Origin: Pseudaeromonas sharmana
Lineage (GTDB): Bacteria > Pseudomonadota > Gammaproteobacteria > Enterobacterales > Aeromonadaceae
Assembly: GCF_042649925.1 (NCBI RefSeq)
Contig: NZ_JBHSAF010000005.1
Span: forward strand, 36,921 to 100,920
DNA length: 64,000 nucleotides
Reading direction: 5' to 3'
Below the pieces are notes generated by a model that was not told where the DNA came from, searched no databases, and saw only the letters and a list, made by a program, of their open reading frames with translations. The position numbers and the translations under genes were made by a program. Positions 36,503-43,884 of this stretch are shown one piece after another. The stretch's first letter is position 1. Each line of letters begins with the position of its first letter.

Positions 36503-37473
36503 GGCAGTTCCTGGCCGCGGGCGGAGACATACAGCTGGTACCACTCTTCACGACTCAGCACTACCTTGAGGGCGTCGGCGCAGGCACGAATGCGGCCCGG
36601 GTGTGCCGTCCCGATCACTGGCTGGATACCGGCCGGATGACGCAACAGCCAGGCGAGCAGCAGGCTTTCGGCGGCGACCTGATGTTGGGCGGCCAGTTGT
36701 TGGACCAGGGCTGCGGTGGCGTGTACGGCGGCCGGTGCATCCTGAGGCGCGGCGCCACTATACCAGCCACGAGCCAGGGCACCCCAGGCTTGCAGCTGCA
36801 CACCATGTTGCTGGCAATACTGCAGCGTATCGCTCCAAACCCGGCTGCCCTTGCCTTGATCGTCATTGAAGCAGGTGCCGTTTTCGATCCAGTCGTGCTT
36901 GAGCAGGCTCATTTCCAGCTGGTTGGCAACCAGCGGATCCGGCAGTGTCTGTTGCAGCAGCGCCATCTGGCCGCTGTGCATGTTCGAGACCCCCAGCTGA
37001 CGTACCTTGCCGCTGGCTTTCAGTTTGAGCCAGGCTTCGGCAATCTCCTCGGCCTCCATCAGCGGGTCGGGGCGGTGCAGCAGCAGCACATCCAGATACT
37101 CGGTGCCGAGGCGTTGCAGGATGCCGTCGACGCTGGCAAGGATATAGTCCTGCGACAGGTCATAGCGTTTCGGCCCGCTGCCATCGGCAAAGCGAATCCC
37201 GCATTTCGATTGCAGCAACAACCGCTCGCGCAGGCCCGGATCCTGTTTCAGCAGTTCGCCAAAGACCTGTTCTGCCTTGCCGAGGGTATAGATATCAGCG
37301 TGATCGAACAGCGTGATACCAATCTCGAGGGCGGCTTCGACTGCGGCGGCCGCATGCCGCCGTTCCTGGTCACCAATTGGCTGGGCATCCCAACTACCAC
37401 CCAGACCCATACAGCCGAAGACCAGGCGACTGCTGGTCGGCACTGTGCGTTGCAAGACAAATGATTGGGTCAT
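36499..37473 (-). CDS. YdhF-family aldo/keto reductase
   Basis: A 324-residue NADP-dependent aldo/keto reductase. Catalytic motifs are FDHADIY (Asp and Tyr), LLLQSKCGI (Lys), LLLHRPDPLM and a C-terminal IGTAHPGRI coenzyme loop. It resembles E. coli YdhF. It is the first gene of a three-gene overlapping operon (two aldo/keto reductases flanking GlcG), divergent from an XRE-type regulator. Confidence 0.9.
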   Translation of the reverse strand: MTQSFVLQRTVPTSSRLVFGCMGLGGSWDAQPIGDQERRHAAAAVEAALEIGITLFDHADIYTLGKAEQVFGELLKQDPGLRERLLLQSKCGIRFADGSGPKRYDLSQDYILASVDGILQRLGTEYLDVLLLHRPDPLMEAEEIAEAWLKLKASGKVRQLGVSNMHSGQMALLQQTLPDPLVANQLEMSLLKHDWIENGTCFNDDQGKGSRVWSDTLQYCQQHGVQLQAWGALARGWYSGAAPQDAPAAVHATAALVQQLAAQHQVAAESLLLAWLLRHPAGIQPVIGTAHPGRIRACADALKVVLSREEWYQLYVSARGQELP

Positions 37474-37520
37474 GCTCTTCTCCTGAAGGGTTCCTTTGCT
37501 ACACTAGCGTAGCCGATAGC

Positions 37521-37542
37521 TTCTCGTACTATGGTGCGAGAA
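37521..37542. promoter_or_regulatory. Palindromic operator candidate for the XRE regulator
   Basis: A 22-bp imperfect palindrome with TTCTCG and CGAGAA ends, 6-bp perfect arms extended by two further matching pairs, is centred between the divergent aldo/keto reductase operon (start 37473) and the XRE gene (start 37587). This is the usual place for a repressor site. Confidence 0.6.
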
Positions 37543-37586
37543 ATCAACACTAAAGTTCGATATTTGTCGTTTGAACGGAGTTTTTC

Positions 37587-38027
37587 ATGACGTGTGCTGC
37601 GCCGGAAACCGAAAACAGCTTTGCCGATCGCCTGCGATTGTTGATTGGCCACGAGAGTGTTGCGGCGTTTTCGCGGCGAGTCGGCCTGTCGGAGGCGATG
37701 ATCCGCAAGTATCTCAATGGCAGTGAGCCGACGCTGTCGCGGGCTAACCAGATCGCCCGGCAGGCCAATTGTTCGCTGGAATGGCTGGCGACGGGGCAGG
37801 GCTTTCAGTACCGCCAGGCCGAGGTGGTGGACATGCCGGCGCTGGAGGAGGCGTTGATGCTGGCACTGGAACAGCTGGACGAGGATACGCCCCTGTCCAA
37901 CGAGAAAGCGTTAAAACTGCTGGTGGCGCTGTATCAGTACCTGAGAACCACCAAACGTGCCGATGGTAGCCTGGATCTGGAGGCGACCCGCGACTTTGCT
38001 CGCTACCTGCATGGCCTGTGTTGTTAA
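37587..38027 (+). CDS. XRE-family (Cro/CI-type) transcriptional regulator
   Basis: A 146-residue protein. The N-terminal helix-turn-helix (about 11-65) reads FADRLRLLIGHESVAAFSRRVGLSEAMIRKYLNGSEPTLSRANQIARQANCSLEWLATGQG, as in CI/Cro-like HTH proteins. The C-terminal 70 residues are helical and lack a LexA-type peptidase. Divergent from the aldo/keto reductase-GlcG operon with a palindrome between them, so it probably controls that operon. No phage genes are nearby. Confidence 0.85.
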   Translation: MTCAAPETENSFADRLRLLIGHESVAAFSRRVGLSEAMIRKYLNGSEPTLSRANQIARQANCSLEWLATGQGFQYRQAEVVDMPALEEALMLALEQLDEDTPLSNEKALKLLVALYQYLRTTKRADGSLDLEATRDFARYLHGLCC

Positions 38028-38464
38028 CGGGCCATCGAATCGATGCCGGCGGCTTCGCCAGCATGGCTAATCTGCGTGCTGAGCCAGTGTTCTGCCTCGT
38101 TGTCACTAGCGCAGAAGTGACAGCGGATCCCCGAGCTCAGGTAAATATTGCTCCAGAATGAGTGCAGCAAGGCGCTGGCACCGGGGTGGATCAAGCGAAT
38201 TGCGGTAGCACAGCGACCGAGCGCCACATGCTGGCGCGTGGTCTCGATCAGTGCGGCGGTGGCCTCCGGGGTCATCAGAACATCCCCTTCTATGCGCAGA
38301 TAAACTCCCCAGGGGGCACCAGCCAATTGCGGAATCAGCTGTGCTACTTCGTCCTGATACTGTTCTACCAGTTCACGGTTGATGCCCTCGGCGATGGTGA
38401 CGATGAGCATGGGTGGGCGCATCTCAACGCGGTAGTAACCATGCTGGGCGGACGTTAAGGGCAT
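38024..38464 (-). CDS. Conserved hypothetical, STAS/SpoIIAA-like fold
   Basis: A 146-residue soluble protein (start MPLTSAQ at 38464; a further in-frame ATG is at 38476). The alternating pattern of VEMRPPMLIVTIAEGINRELV, WGVYLRIEGDVLMTPEAT and TAIRLIHPGASALLHSFWSNIY resembles the STAS/SpoIIAA-like alpha-beta proteins, but without a clear phosphoacceptor Ser motif. It ends by overlapping the last codon and stop of the XRE gene on the other strand (4 nt). Function unknown. Confidence 0.65.
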   Translation of the reverse strand: MPLTSAQHGYYRVEMRPPMLIVTIAEGINRELVEQYQDEVAQLIPQLAGAPWGVYLRIEGDVLMTPEATAALIETTRQHVALGRCATAIRLIHPGASALLHSFWSNIYLSSGIRCHFCASDNEAEHWLSTQISHAGEAAGIDSMAR

Positions 38465-38544
38465 AGCTGGCTCCATGGCGGACTCTGAATACCAGTCTAG
38501 CCTGCTAGGTTTTCATATGAAATCCGTCCAGCAGGAATCGTGAC

Positions 38545-38563
38545 GGGGCGCCGTCCGCGCCCC
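38545..38563 (-). terminator. Hairpin after the DUF4432 gene
   Basis: Stem GGGGCGC / GCGCCCC with a 5-nt loop just beyond the 38572 stop. It lacks a U-tract on the minus strand, so it is a weak terminator candidate. Confidence 0.45.
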
Positions 38564-38571
38564 GGTGACGA

Positions 38572-39792
38572 CTATTTCTTGCTTAAATCGACCTGCGGCT
38601 GTTTGACCTCCCGTACCGGGTCACTGCCTTGCAGCTTGGCGACCTGGGACAGTGCCGTGGTGGTCTCGTCAGCGTTGCGCAGCAGGGTATAGCTGAGATC
38701 GAAATGCTTGGTCTCACCCGGCTGAATCTTCGGTACCAGCCCCAACGGCCGTTGGTATTTGGTGTTGTAGGCATAACTGGTGCCCGGTTCGATGCCGGTG
38801 ACATAGCCCTGTTGCTTGGTATCCGTGTTCTTCCACAGCGTCAGCACTGGCAGTTGCTGGATGTTATAACCGACGGCGACCCCGGCATTGCCGGCCTGGT
38901 TGTGCAACACCGCCAGCGTGTTGCCCTCCGCGTCACCCTTCGGCTTGAGGTTGAACACCATCTCATCGAAATCCTTGGTCGGTGCCAGATAGGTTTGCCA
39001 GCTGTGCAGCCCCTTCCTGGCGTAGTCGTTGAACGGTGAGATCTCGCTGGCGGCGGTGACAAACTTGGCTCCGGCTTCGAGGATTGGCGTCCCGAAGTTG
39101 CTGTGATAGATGATCTGATATTCATCGACATAATCGGCGCGGTTGGTCAGCGCATCGTGTAGCTCGAAGCGGTTGCTGCCTGGTTCGACGCTCAACTCGG
39201 TGGCCGTGACCAGTTCCGCTTTCTTGAAGGTACGTTCGCTGACTTCGCCCAGAATGCGAATGCGGTGCGGTGCCTGGTCGTCGATGATCACCTTGACGCT
39301 GGAGGCTGGCGTATTCTGCACCCGACCATGCAGGCTCAGCAGCTGACCATTCTCATCGACACCCGGATGACCGGTCCATTCATAGCCGCAGCGCACCATC
39401 ATCTCGTTGAAACCATCCAGCCAGCCCAGGCCGTTGCGGCTCTCCAGATCGATGAAGGCGGGATTGACGATCTCCTTGACCGGAGAGTCCCAGCCGAGGC
39501 GCAGATCACCGCTCTTCACCTGGTAGATGCCCATGCCGCGCGTGGGCACCAGGGTGATCTCCATGACGCCATTGTTGACCACCAGAATATCGACGCCCTC
39601 CTGCTTGCCGCCATGCAGACGGCGTTTTTCGATACTGAATGGGGTCGCCGCGTCGATACCCAGACTCTTGCTGCTGACTTGCCAGTTGCCCACGTCGCGG
39701 CCAGTGGCTGCATCGGTGAGGACGAACTCGGCGGCCTGCGTGGAGAAGCTGGCCAGCGCCAGCAGGATGGCAGAGGTAAGAGGTTTGATCAT
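38572..39792 (-). CDS. Periplasmic DUF4432 / aldose epimerase-like protein
   Basis: A 406-residue protein with a Sec signal (about 1-20, LLALASFSTQAAEF). The mature part matches DUF4432, a branch of the galactose mutarotase-like beta-sandwich, with LVPTRGMGIYQVKSGDLRLGWDSP, NEMMVRCGYEWTGHPG, LHGRVQNTPAS, YQIIYHSNFGTP and GIEPGTSYAYNTKYQR. Such proteins bind carbohydrate and may epimerise sugars, here apparently in the periplasm. It carries a perfect Cra box 32 nt upstream of its start codon, linking it to the fructose/glycolytic control of the fru locus. Confidence 0.82.
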   Translation of the reverse strand: MIKPLTSAILLALASFSTQAAEFVLTDAATGRDVGNWQVSSKSLGIDAATPFSIEKRRLHGGKQEGVDILVVNNGVMEITLVPTRGMGIYQVKSGDLRLGWDSPVKEIVNPAFIDLESRNGLGWLDGFNEMMVRCGYEWTGHPGVDENGQLLSLHGRVQNTPASSVKVIIDDQAPHRIRILGEVSERTFKKAELVTATELSVEPGSNRFELHDALTNRADYVDEYQIIYHSNFGTPILEAGAKFVTAASEISPFNDYARKGLHSWQTYLAPTKDFDEMVFNLKPKGDAEGNTLAVLHNQAGNAGVAVGYNIQQLPVLTLWKNTDTKQQGYVTGIEPGTSYAYNTKYQRPLGLVPKIQPGETKHFDLSYTLLRNADETTTALSQVAKLQGSDPVREVKQPQVDLSKK

Positions 39793-39824
39793 GTTTGTCT
39801 CCCGTTATCGTGTTTTTCACAAGA

Positions 39825-39836
39825 TGAATCGTTTCA
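39825..39836 (-). promoter_or_regulatory. Cra (FruR) box upstream of the DUF4432 gene
   Basis: TGAATCGTTTCA, a near-palindrome matching the Cra consensus TGAAACGTTTCA at 11 of 12 positions. It lies 32 nt upstream of the DUF4432 start codon, and cra itself is encoded 700 nt away. Confidence 0.75.
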
Positions 39837-39907
39837 GCGAGAGCAAAACTAGTGATATTACCGATGGATCGACAAGCCTCGAATGATGCTTATGTGAGTC
39901 AGCTGAC

Positions 39908-39931
39908 ACAAAAAAGCCACCCGGGGTGGCT
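39908..39931 (-). terminator. Rho-independent terminator of the RpiB-like gene
   Basis: Stem AGCCACC / GGTGGCT with a 3-nt loop and, on the minus strand, a T-run (TTTTTTG). It separates the RpiB-like gene from the DUF4432 gene, which therefore has its own promoter. Confidence 0.88.
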
Positions 39932-40011
39932 GAAATTCGCGCTGAATCCCAAGCTGGGAAACGGCAGGTGCACAGAGGAATCGACCATGAAAATGTGTCG
40001 TTCGGAGCTCT

Positions 40012-40479
40012 TTAGTCGGCGGCTGCGACAGTTCTGTGTTTGCGATCGATCGCCTTGACCTTGTCGACCCGGCGCTGGTATTTGGCATCGGTCAGCATCG
40101 ATGTGGTCATCCAGACGCGGACGATCTCGGCAGCGATTGCCGAGCCAATCAACTTGCCGCCAAGGCAGAGCACGTTGCTGTCGGTGTGCGAACGCGCCAG
40201 ACCGGCACAGAACGGATCCTGGCAGACGGCGGCAAAGACCCCCGGCAGCTTGTTGGCAATCAGTGCACTGCCGTAACCGACGCCATCGATAAAGATACCG
40301 CGCTCCACCAGCCCCTGACTGACGGCCTGGGCCGCCGGGTAGACGCTGTCCGGCAGGTCACAGGCCTGCTCATCGTAGGCACCGAAATCCAGTACCTCAT
40401 GACCCATTGCGCTCAGCTGGTCGCTGATCTCGCGTTTTAATGCAAAGCCAGCGTGATCGCTGGCGAGAGCAATTTTCAT
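40012..40479 (-). CDS. RpiB/LacAB-family sugar-phosphate isomerase, atypical active site
   Basis: A 155-residue Rossmann-like isomerase. IALASDHAGFALKREI at the N-terminus and SHTDSNVLCLGGKLIG are typical of ribose-5-phosphate isomerase B. The catalytic loop reads IDGVGYGSALIANK, so the usual cysteine (E. coli Cys66 in CGTGVG) is Asp65; the glutamate used by M. tuberculosis RpiB is also absent. The DxxGxG loop is closer to LacA/LacB. Substrate is probably not ribose-5-phosphate but another sugar phosphate, for instance a galactose- or tetrose-type ketose. Start ATG at 40479 is chosen by homology; an ATG 24 nt upstream is in frame. It follows cra on the same strand. Confidence 0.85.
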   Translation of the reverse strand: MKIALASDHAGFALKREISDQLSAMGHEVLDFGAYDEQACDLPDSVYPAAQAVSQGLVERGIFIDGVGYGSALIANKLPGVFAAVCQDPFCAGLARSHTDSNVLCLGGKLIGSAIAAEIVRVWMTTSMLTDAKYQRRVDKVKAIDRKHRTVAAAD

Positions 40480-40549
40480 GTCTGTCTCCTTGGTGACGGT
40501 CAAGCGTCACCCGGGTTATCACCGGCCACGATCGGCAGCCGGCATGGGA

Positions 40550-41536
40550 TTAACTACGCACTTTCAACAAGCGGGGCACCACCTGGATGCCCGGGCGATA
40601 GTCGTGTTGCGTGGCGGCCAGCGTCAACGCCAGGGCCTGCTCGGCGATCAGCGGGAATTGCTGGGGCAGGGCATTGACCCGTACCGGCAGGAAATCGAGC
40701 AGCCGGTTGTCCCCAAAGGTGGCCAGCCGCATCGACGCCAATGTCTGCGGATGGGCGGCCAGGACATCCAGCACCCCTTCCAGCAGCACGTAGGAGGTGG
40801 TCACCAGCGCTTCCGGCAGCGTGCCTTCATCCAGCCATTGCTGACAGATAGCGGCACCGACATCGCGGCTGAAATGAGCGCCGTAGCGACAATCGGGTTG
40901 CAACTCGGGGGCCATGGCCGCCAGTGCGGCGCGAAAGCCCTGCTCACGCTGGCGTGATACGGCCATCTCGGGGACGGCACCGAGCAGACCAATCGTCGCG
41001 GGTACCGGCGTTAGCAGCGATGCCGTCAGCTGTTGTGCGCCTTGCAGATCCTCGCTGATGACGGAGGCAAAATGGCCCGGATCCAGCGCCCGGTCGAGGG
41101 CGATGACCGGGGTGCCCCGCGCTTGCAAGGCGACATAAAACGGGTGTTGCGCCTCCAGCACGCTGGAGACCAGCAGTGCATCGATGCGTCGCGCCACCAG
41201 AATATCCGCCAAGGCCATCTCGGTGGCAGGGTCATCATCAGAACAGGTGATGATCAACTGGAACCCCTGTTCCCGCGCGCGCGCTTCGAGCAGCTTGGCC
41301 AGTCGTGCGTAACTCTGGTTTTCCAGATCCGGCAGTATGAAGCCGATCAGGCGGGTGCTACCGAGGCGTAGCGCGGCGGCGGCTTGATCCGGTCGATAGT
41401 TGTGCTCCCGTACCACCGCCATGACCCGCTCGCAGGTCTGGGGACTGATACGGTGCTGCTCCGCCTTGCCATTGATGACATAACTGGCCGTAGTGCGGGA
41501 TACCCCGGCCAGACGGGCCACATCTTCTAGTTTCAT
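40550..41536 (-). CDS. cra: Catabolite repressor/activator Cra (FruR)
   Basis: A 328-residue LacI-family regulator matching E. coli Cra: MKLEDVARLAGVSRTTASYVINGKAEQ, IGFILPDLENQSYARLAKLLE, HPFYVALQ, DRALDPGHF, SRQREQGFRAAL and ATFGDNRLLDFL. The HTH is at residues 1-50; the rest binds fructose-1-phosphate. It is divergent from fruBKA, and two Cra boxes lie between them, so it regulates the operon and probably itself, as in enteric bacteria. Confidence 0.96.
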   Translation of the reverse strand: MKLEDVARLAGVSRTTASYVINGKAEQHRISPQTCERVMAVVREHNYRPDQAAAALRLGSTRLIGFILPDLENQSYARLAKLLEARAREQGFQLIITCSDDDPATEMALADILVARRIDALLVSSVLEAQHPFYVALQARGTPVIALDRALDPGHFASVISEDLQGAQQLTASLLTPVPATIGLLGAVPEMAVSRQREQGFRAALAAMAPELQPDCRYGAHFSRDVGAAICQQWLDEGTLPEALVTTSYVLLEGVLDVLAAHPQTLASMRLATFGDNRLLDFLPVRVNALPQQFPLIAEQALALTLAATQHDYRPGIQVVPRLLKVRS

Positions 41537-41635
41537 CTTGCTTCTCCGCAGGCGATTAACGTCGCGCCCTGTTCACAATGTGCGCTGCGTCATAATAAGG
41601 AAATCTCCTTGCCGTGACGAGCTTGAATATATCAC

Positions 41636-41669
41636 TGAAACGATCCAGCATTGGTGCTGAAACGATTAA
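41636..41669. promoter_or_regulatory. Two Cra boxes between cra and fruB
   Basis: TGAAACGATCCA at 41636-41647 and TGAAACGATTAA at 41658-41669, in direct repeat 22 nt apart (two helical turns). Both match the Cra half TGAAACG-type consensus; the second, with GC before it, matches the GCTGAAACGATTAA form used by Cra operators. They lie about 120-150 nt upstream of fruB. Confidence 0.88.
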
Positions 41670-41784
41670 TTTGTGATTTGGGGCGCTAAAAACCGAGGCT
41701 TCCCGGTTGGCTCCAGCTCTTTCCCGGTTCTATAACTGAACTGGAAGGGAGCAACCCGAAGTGATTTGAGCGAGGTGATACACC

Positions 41785-42924
41785 ATGTTGACGCTGCAAC
41801 AACAAGATGTGCGTTTGGGGGCCAAGGCCACCGACAAGCAGGATGCCATTCGCCAGGTGGCAGCCTCTCTGACCGAGGCGGGGTTGGTCGCGGCCGGCTA
41901 TGTTGACGGCATGCTGCGCCGTGAAGCCCAAACCGCCACCTATCTGGGAAGCGGTATCGCCATTCCCCATGGCACCACCGATACCCGGGATCAGGTTCGG
42001 CAGACCGGCGTCAAGGTGCTGCACTTCGCCGACGGGGTCGAATGGGCCGAAGGGCAAAAGGCTTACGTGGTGATCGGCATTGCCGCTAAATCCGATGAGC
42101 ACCTCGGCATCTTGCGTCAATTGACCCGAGTGCTGTCCGATGACAGCGTCGCCGAGCAGTTGCGTGCGGCGTCATCCGTCGAGACCCTGACCGCGTTGTT
42201 GAATGGTGAGCAACAATCCCAACCGCTGTTGCTGGATGCCAGTACCCTGCTGGATGCCTTCCCGGCACGCGACCTGCTGACCCTGCAGGCCGCCGCGGCC
42301 GGTCTGTTGGCCAATGCCGGCGCGATCGGTGCCGCGGCCGTGCACTCCGTAGTCACAACAGACCCGCTGTATGCCGGGCAGGGATTGTGGCTGGCCCGTG
42401 TCGCCGAGGATGTCAGTCGCACAGCCGTGGCGCTGGTGCGCTGTGCCGCACCGTTTGATATTGCAGGGCAAGCAGTGCAGGGCATGGTGCTGATCGCGGC
42501 GTGTGATAGCCAGCATCAACCCGTACTGAGTGCGCTGATCGAAGCCCTGGCCGGCCAACGCATCGAGGCCTTGTGGCGTGCTGAGCTGGCGGCCATCCCC
42601 GCCTTGCTGGGGGCCGCACCGCAAATTGTTGCCCCGGCGGGGCACGAGGCGACCTTCACCATCATCAACCCGCATGGCCTGCATGCGCGCCCGAGCGCCA
42701 TGCTGGTCAAGACGGTCAAAGAATTCGAAAGCCAGATCTGGGTGGCCAACCTGGATGGCGATGCCAAGCCGGTCAACGCCAAGAGCCTGATGAAACTGGT
42801 CAGCCTCGGGGTGCGTCAGGGGCATCGCCTGCACTTTACCGCCGATGGCAGCGATGCTCCGCTGGCACTGGAGAAGATTGGTCAAGCTATCGCCGACGGG
42901 CTCGGTGAAGGAGCCGGAGAATGA
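41785..42924 (+). CDS. fruB: Fructose PTS diphosphoryl transfer protein FruB
   Basis: A 379-residue fusion: N-terminal EIIA(Fru) with phosphoacceptor His62 in LGSGIAIPHGTTDTR, a central domain (about 150-285), and a C-terminal HPr-like FPr domain with His300 in NPHGLHARPSA and the K/S segment NAKSLMKLVSLGV. It takes phosphate from enzyme I and passes it to FruA. Its stop overlaps the fruK start (ATGA). Only one EIIA and one HPr domain are present; no EI domain is fused. Confidence 0.97.
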   Translation: MLTLQQQDVRLGAKATDKQDAIRQVAASLTEAGLVAAGYVDGMLRREAQTATYLGSGIAIPHGTTDTRDQVRQTGVKVLHFADGVEWAEGQKAYVVIGIAAKSDEHLGILRQLTRVLSDDSVAEQLRAASSVETLTALLNGEQQSQPLLLDASTLLDAFPARDLLTLQAAAAGLLANAGAIGAAAVHSVVTTDPLYAGQGLWLARVAEDVSRTAVALVRCAAPFDIAGQAVQGMVLIAACDSQHQPVLSALIEALAGQRIEALWRAELAAIPALLGAAPQIVAPAGHEATFTIINPHGLHARPSAMLVKTVKEFESQIWVANLDGDAKPVNAKSLMKLVSLGVRQGHRLHFTADGSDAPLALEKIGQAIADGLGEGAGE

Positions 42925-43874
42925 GTCATTACTCCCCTGCCCCATTGCTGACGCTGACACCGAATCCGGCGTTGGATTTGACCGGGCATCTGGATCTGCT
43001 GCAGCCCGGTGTCGTCAATCTGATGAATGCCGGTCATCTGCACCCGGCGGGTAAGGGCATCAATGTGGCTCGCGTCCTCAAAGATCTGGGGGCTCATGTC
43101 CGGGTTGGCGGTTTCCTCGGCGCCGAGAACCAGGCTCCATTCCATGCCCTGTGTCAGGAGCAGGCGTTGGAGGATGCGTTTCTGGTCGTGCCCGGTGCGA
43201 CCCGTATCAACGTCAAGCTGGTTGAGCAGGATGGTCGGGTGACGGATCTGAACTTCCCCGGTGTGGAGGTCGGCGAGCCTGAGCTGCAACGTTTCGAGCA
43301 GCAGCTTTTGACGCTGTGTCACGGCGTTGACTATGTGGTGCTGGCCGGCAGTCTGCCGCGTGGTGTCAGCCCGCAGCGGATGCAGACCTGGTTGGGCGCC
43401 CTGCGCGAGGCAGGCAAACGCGTACTGTTTGATAGCAGTGGCGCGGCGCTTGCGGCCGGTCTCGAGGCGCGTCCCTGGCTGATCAAGCCCAACGAGCATG
43501 AACTGGCCGACTGGGCTGGCGAGCCGTTGGCGGATGGCGAGGCGTTGATGGCCGCGGCCGAAGCGCTGCAGGCCCGTTATCAGATTGAACATGTCGTGGT
43601 CTCGCGAGGCGCGGACGGCGTCTTGTGGCTGGCCGGGGATACCTGGTGGCGGGCCTGTCCGCCGCGCATGCAGGTAGTCAGTACCGTGGGGGCCGGTGAT
43701 TCGATGGTGGCCGGCTTTGCCTGGGGGTTGAACCAGCACTGGGATCCGGAGCAGACACTGCGTCTGGCATCGGCGGTCTCGGCGCTGGCGGTGACACAAA
43801 TCGGGGTCGGGATTGCCGATCACAAACAACTTGCCGACATGATGGCGAGTATCCAAGTTGCACGTATCCGTTGA
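42921..43874 (+). CDS. fruK: 1-phosphofructokinase FruK
   Basis: A 317-residue PfkB-family kinase that makes fructose-1,6-bisphosphate from fructose-1-phosphate and ATP. The N-terminus has LTPNPALDLTG, the central PAGKGINVARVL and the C-terminal catalytic GAGDSMVAGFAWGL with the base Asp. It overlaps fruB by 4 nt. The lack of a signal or extra domain agrees with the FruK family. Confidence 0.97.
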   Translation: MSHYSPAPLLTLTPNPALDLTGHLDLLQPGVVNLMNAGHLHPAGKGINVARVLKDLGAHVRVGGFLGAENQAPFHALCQEQALEDAFLVVPGATRINVKLVEQDGRVTDLNFPGVEVGEPELQRFEQQLLTLCHGVDYVVLAGSLPRGVSPQRMQTWLGALREAGKRVLFDSSGAALAAGLEARPWLIKPNEHELADWAGEPLADGEALMAAAEALQARYQIEHVVVSRGADGVLWLAGDTWWRACPPRMQVVSTVGAGDSMVAGFAWGLNQHWDPEQTLRLASAVSALAVTQIGVGIADHKQLADMMASIQVARIR

Positions 43875-43884
43875 GGGAACGCAG

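Noticed and set aside
41636..41669. LexA or CRP sites in the cra-fruB region
   Set aside because: The only good matches there are to Cra boxes; no TGTGA-N6-TCACA or CTGT-N8-ACAG element was seen.
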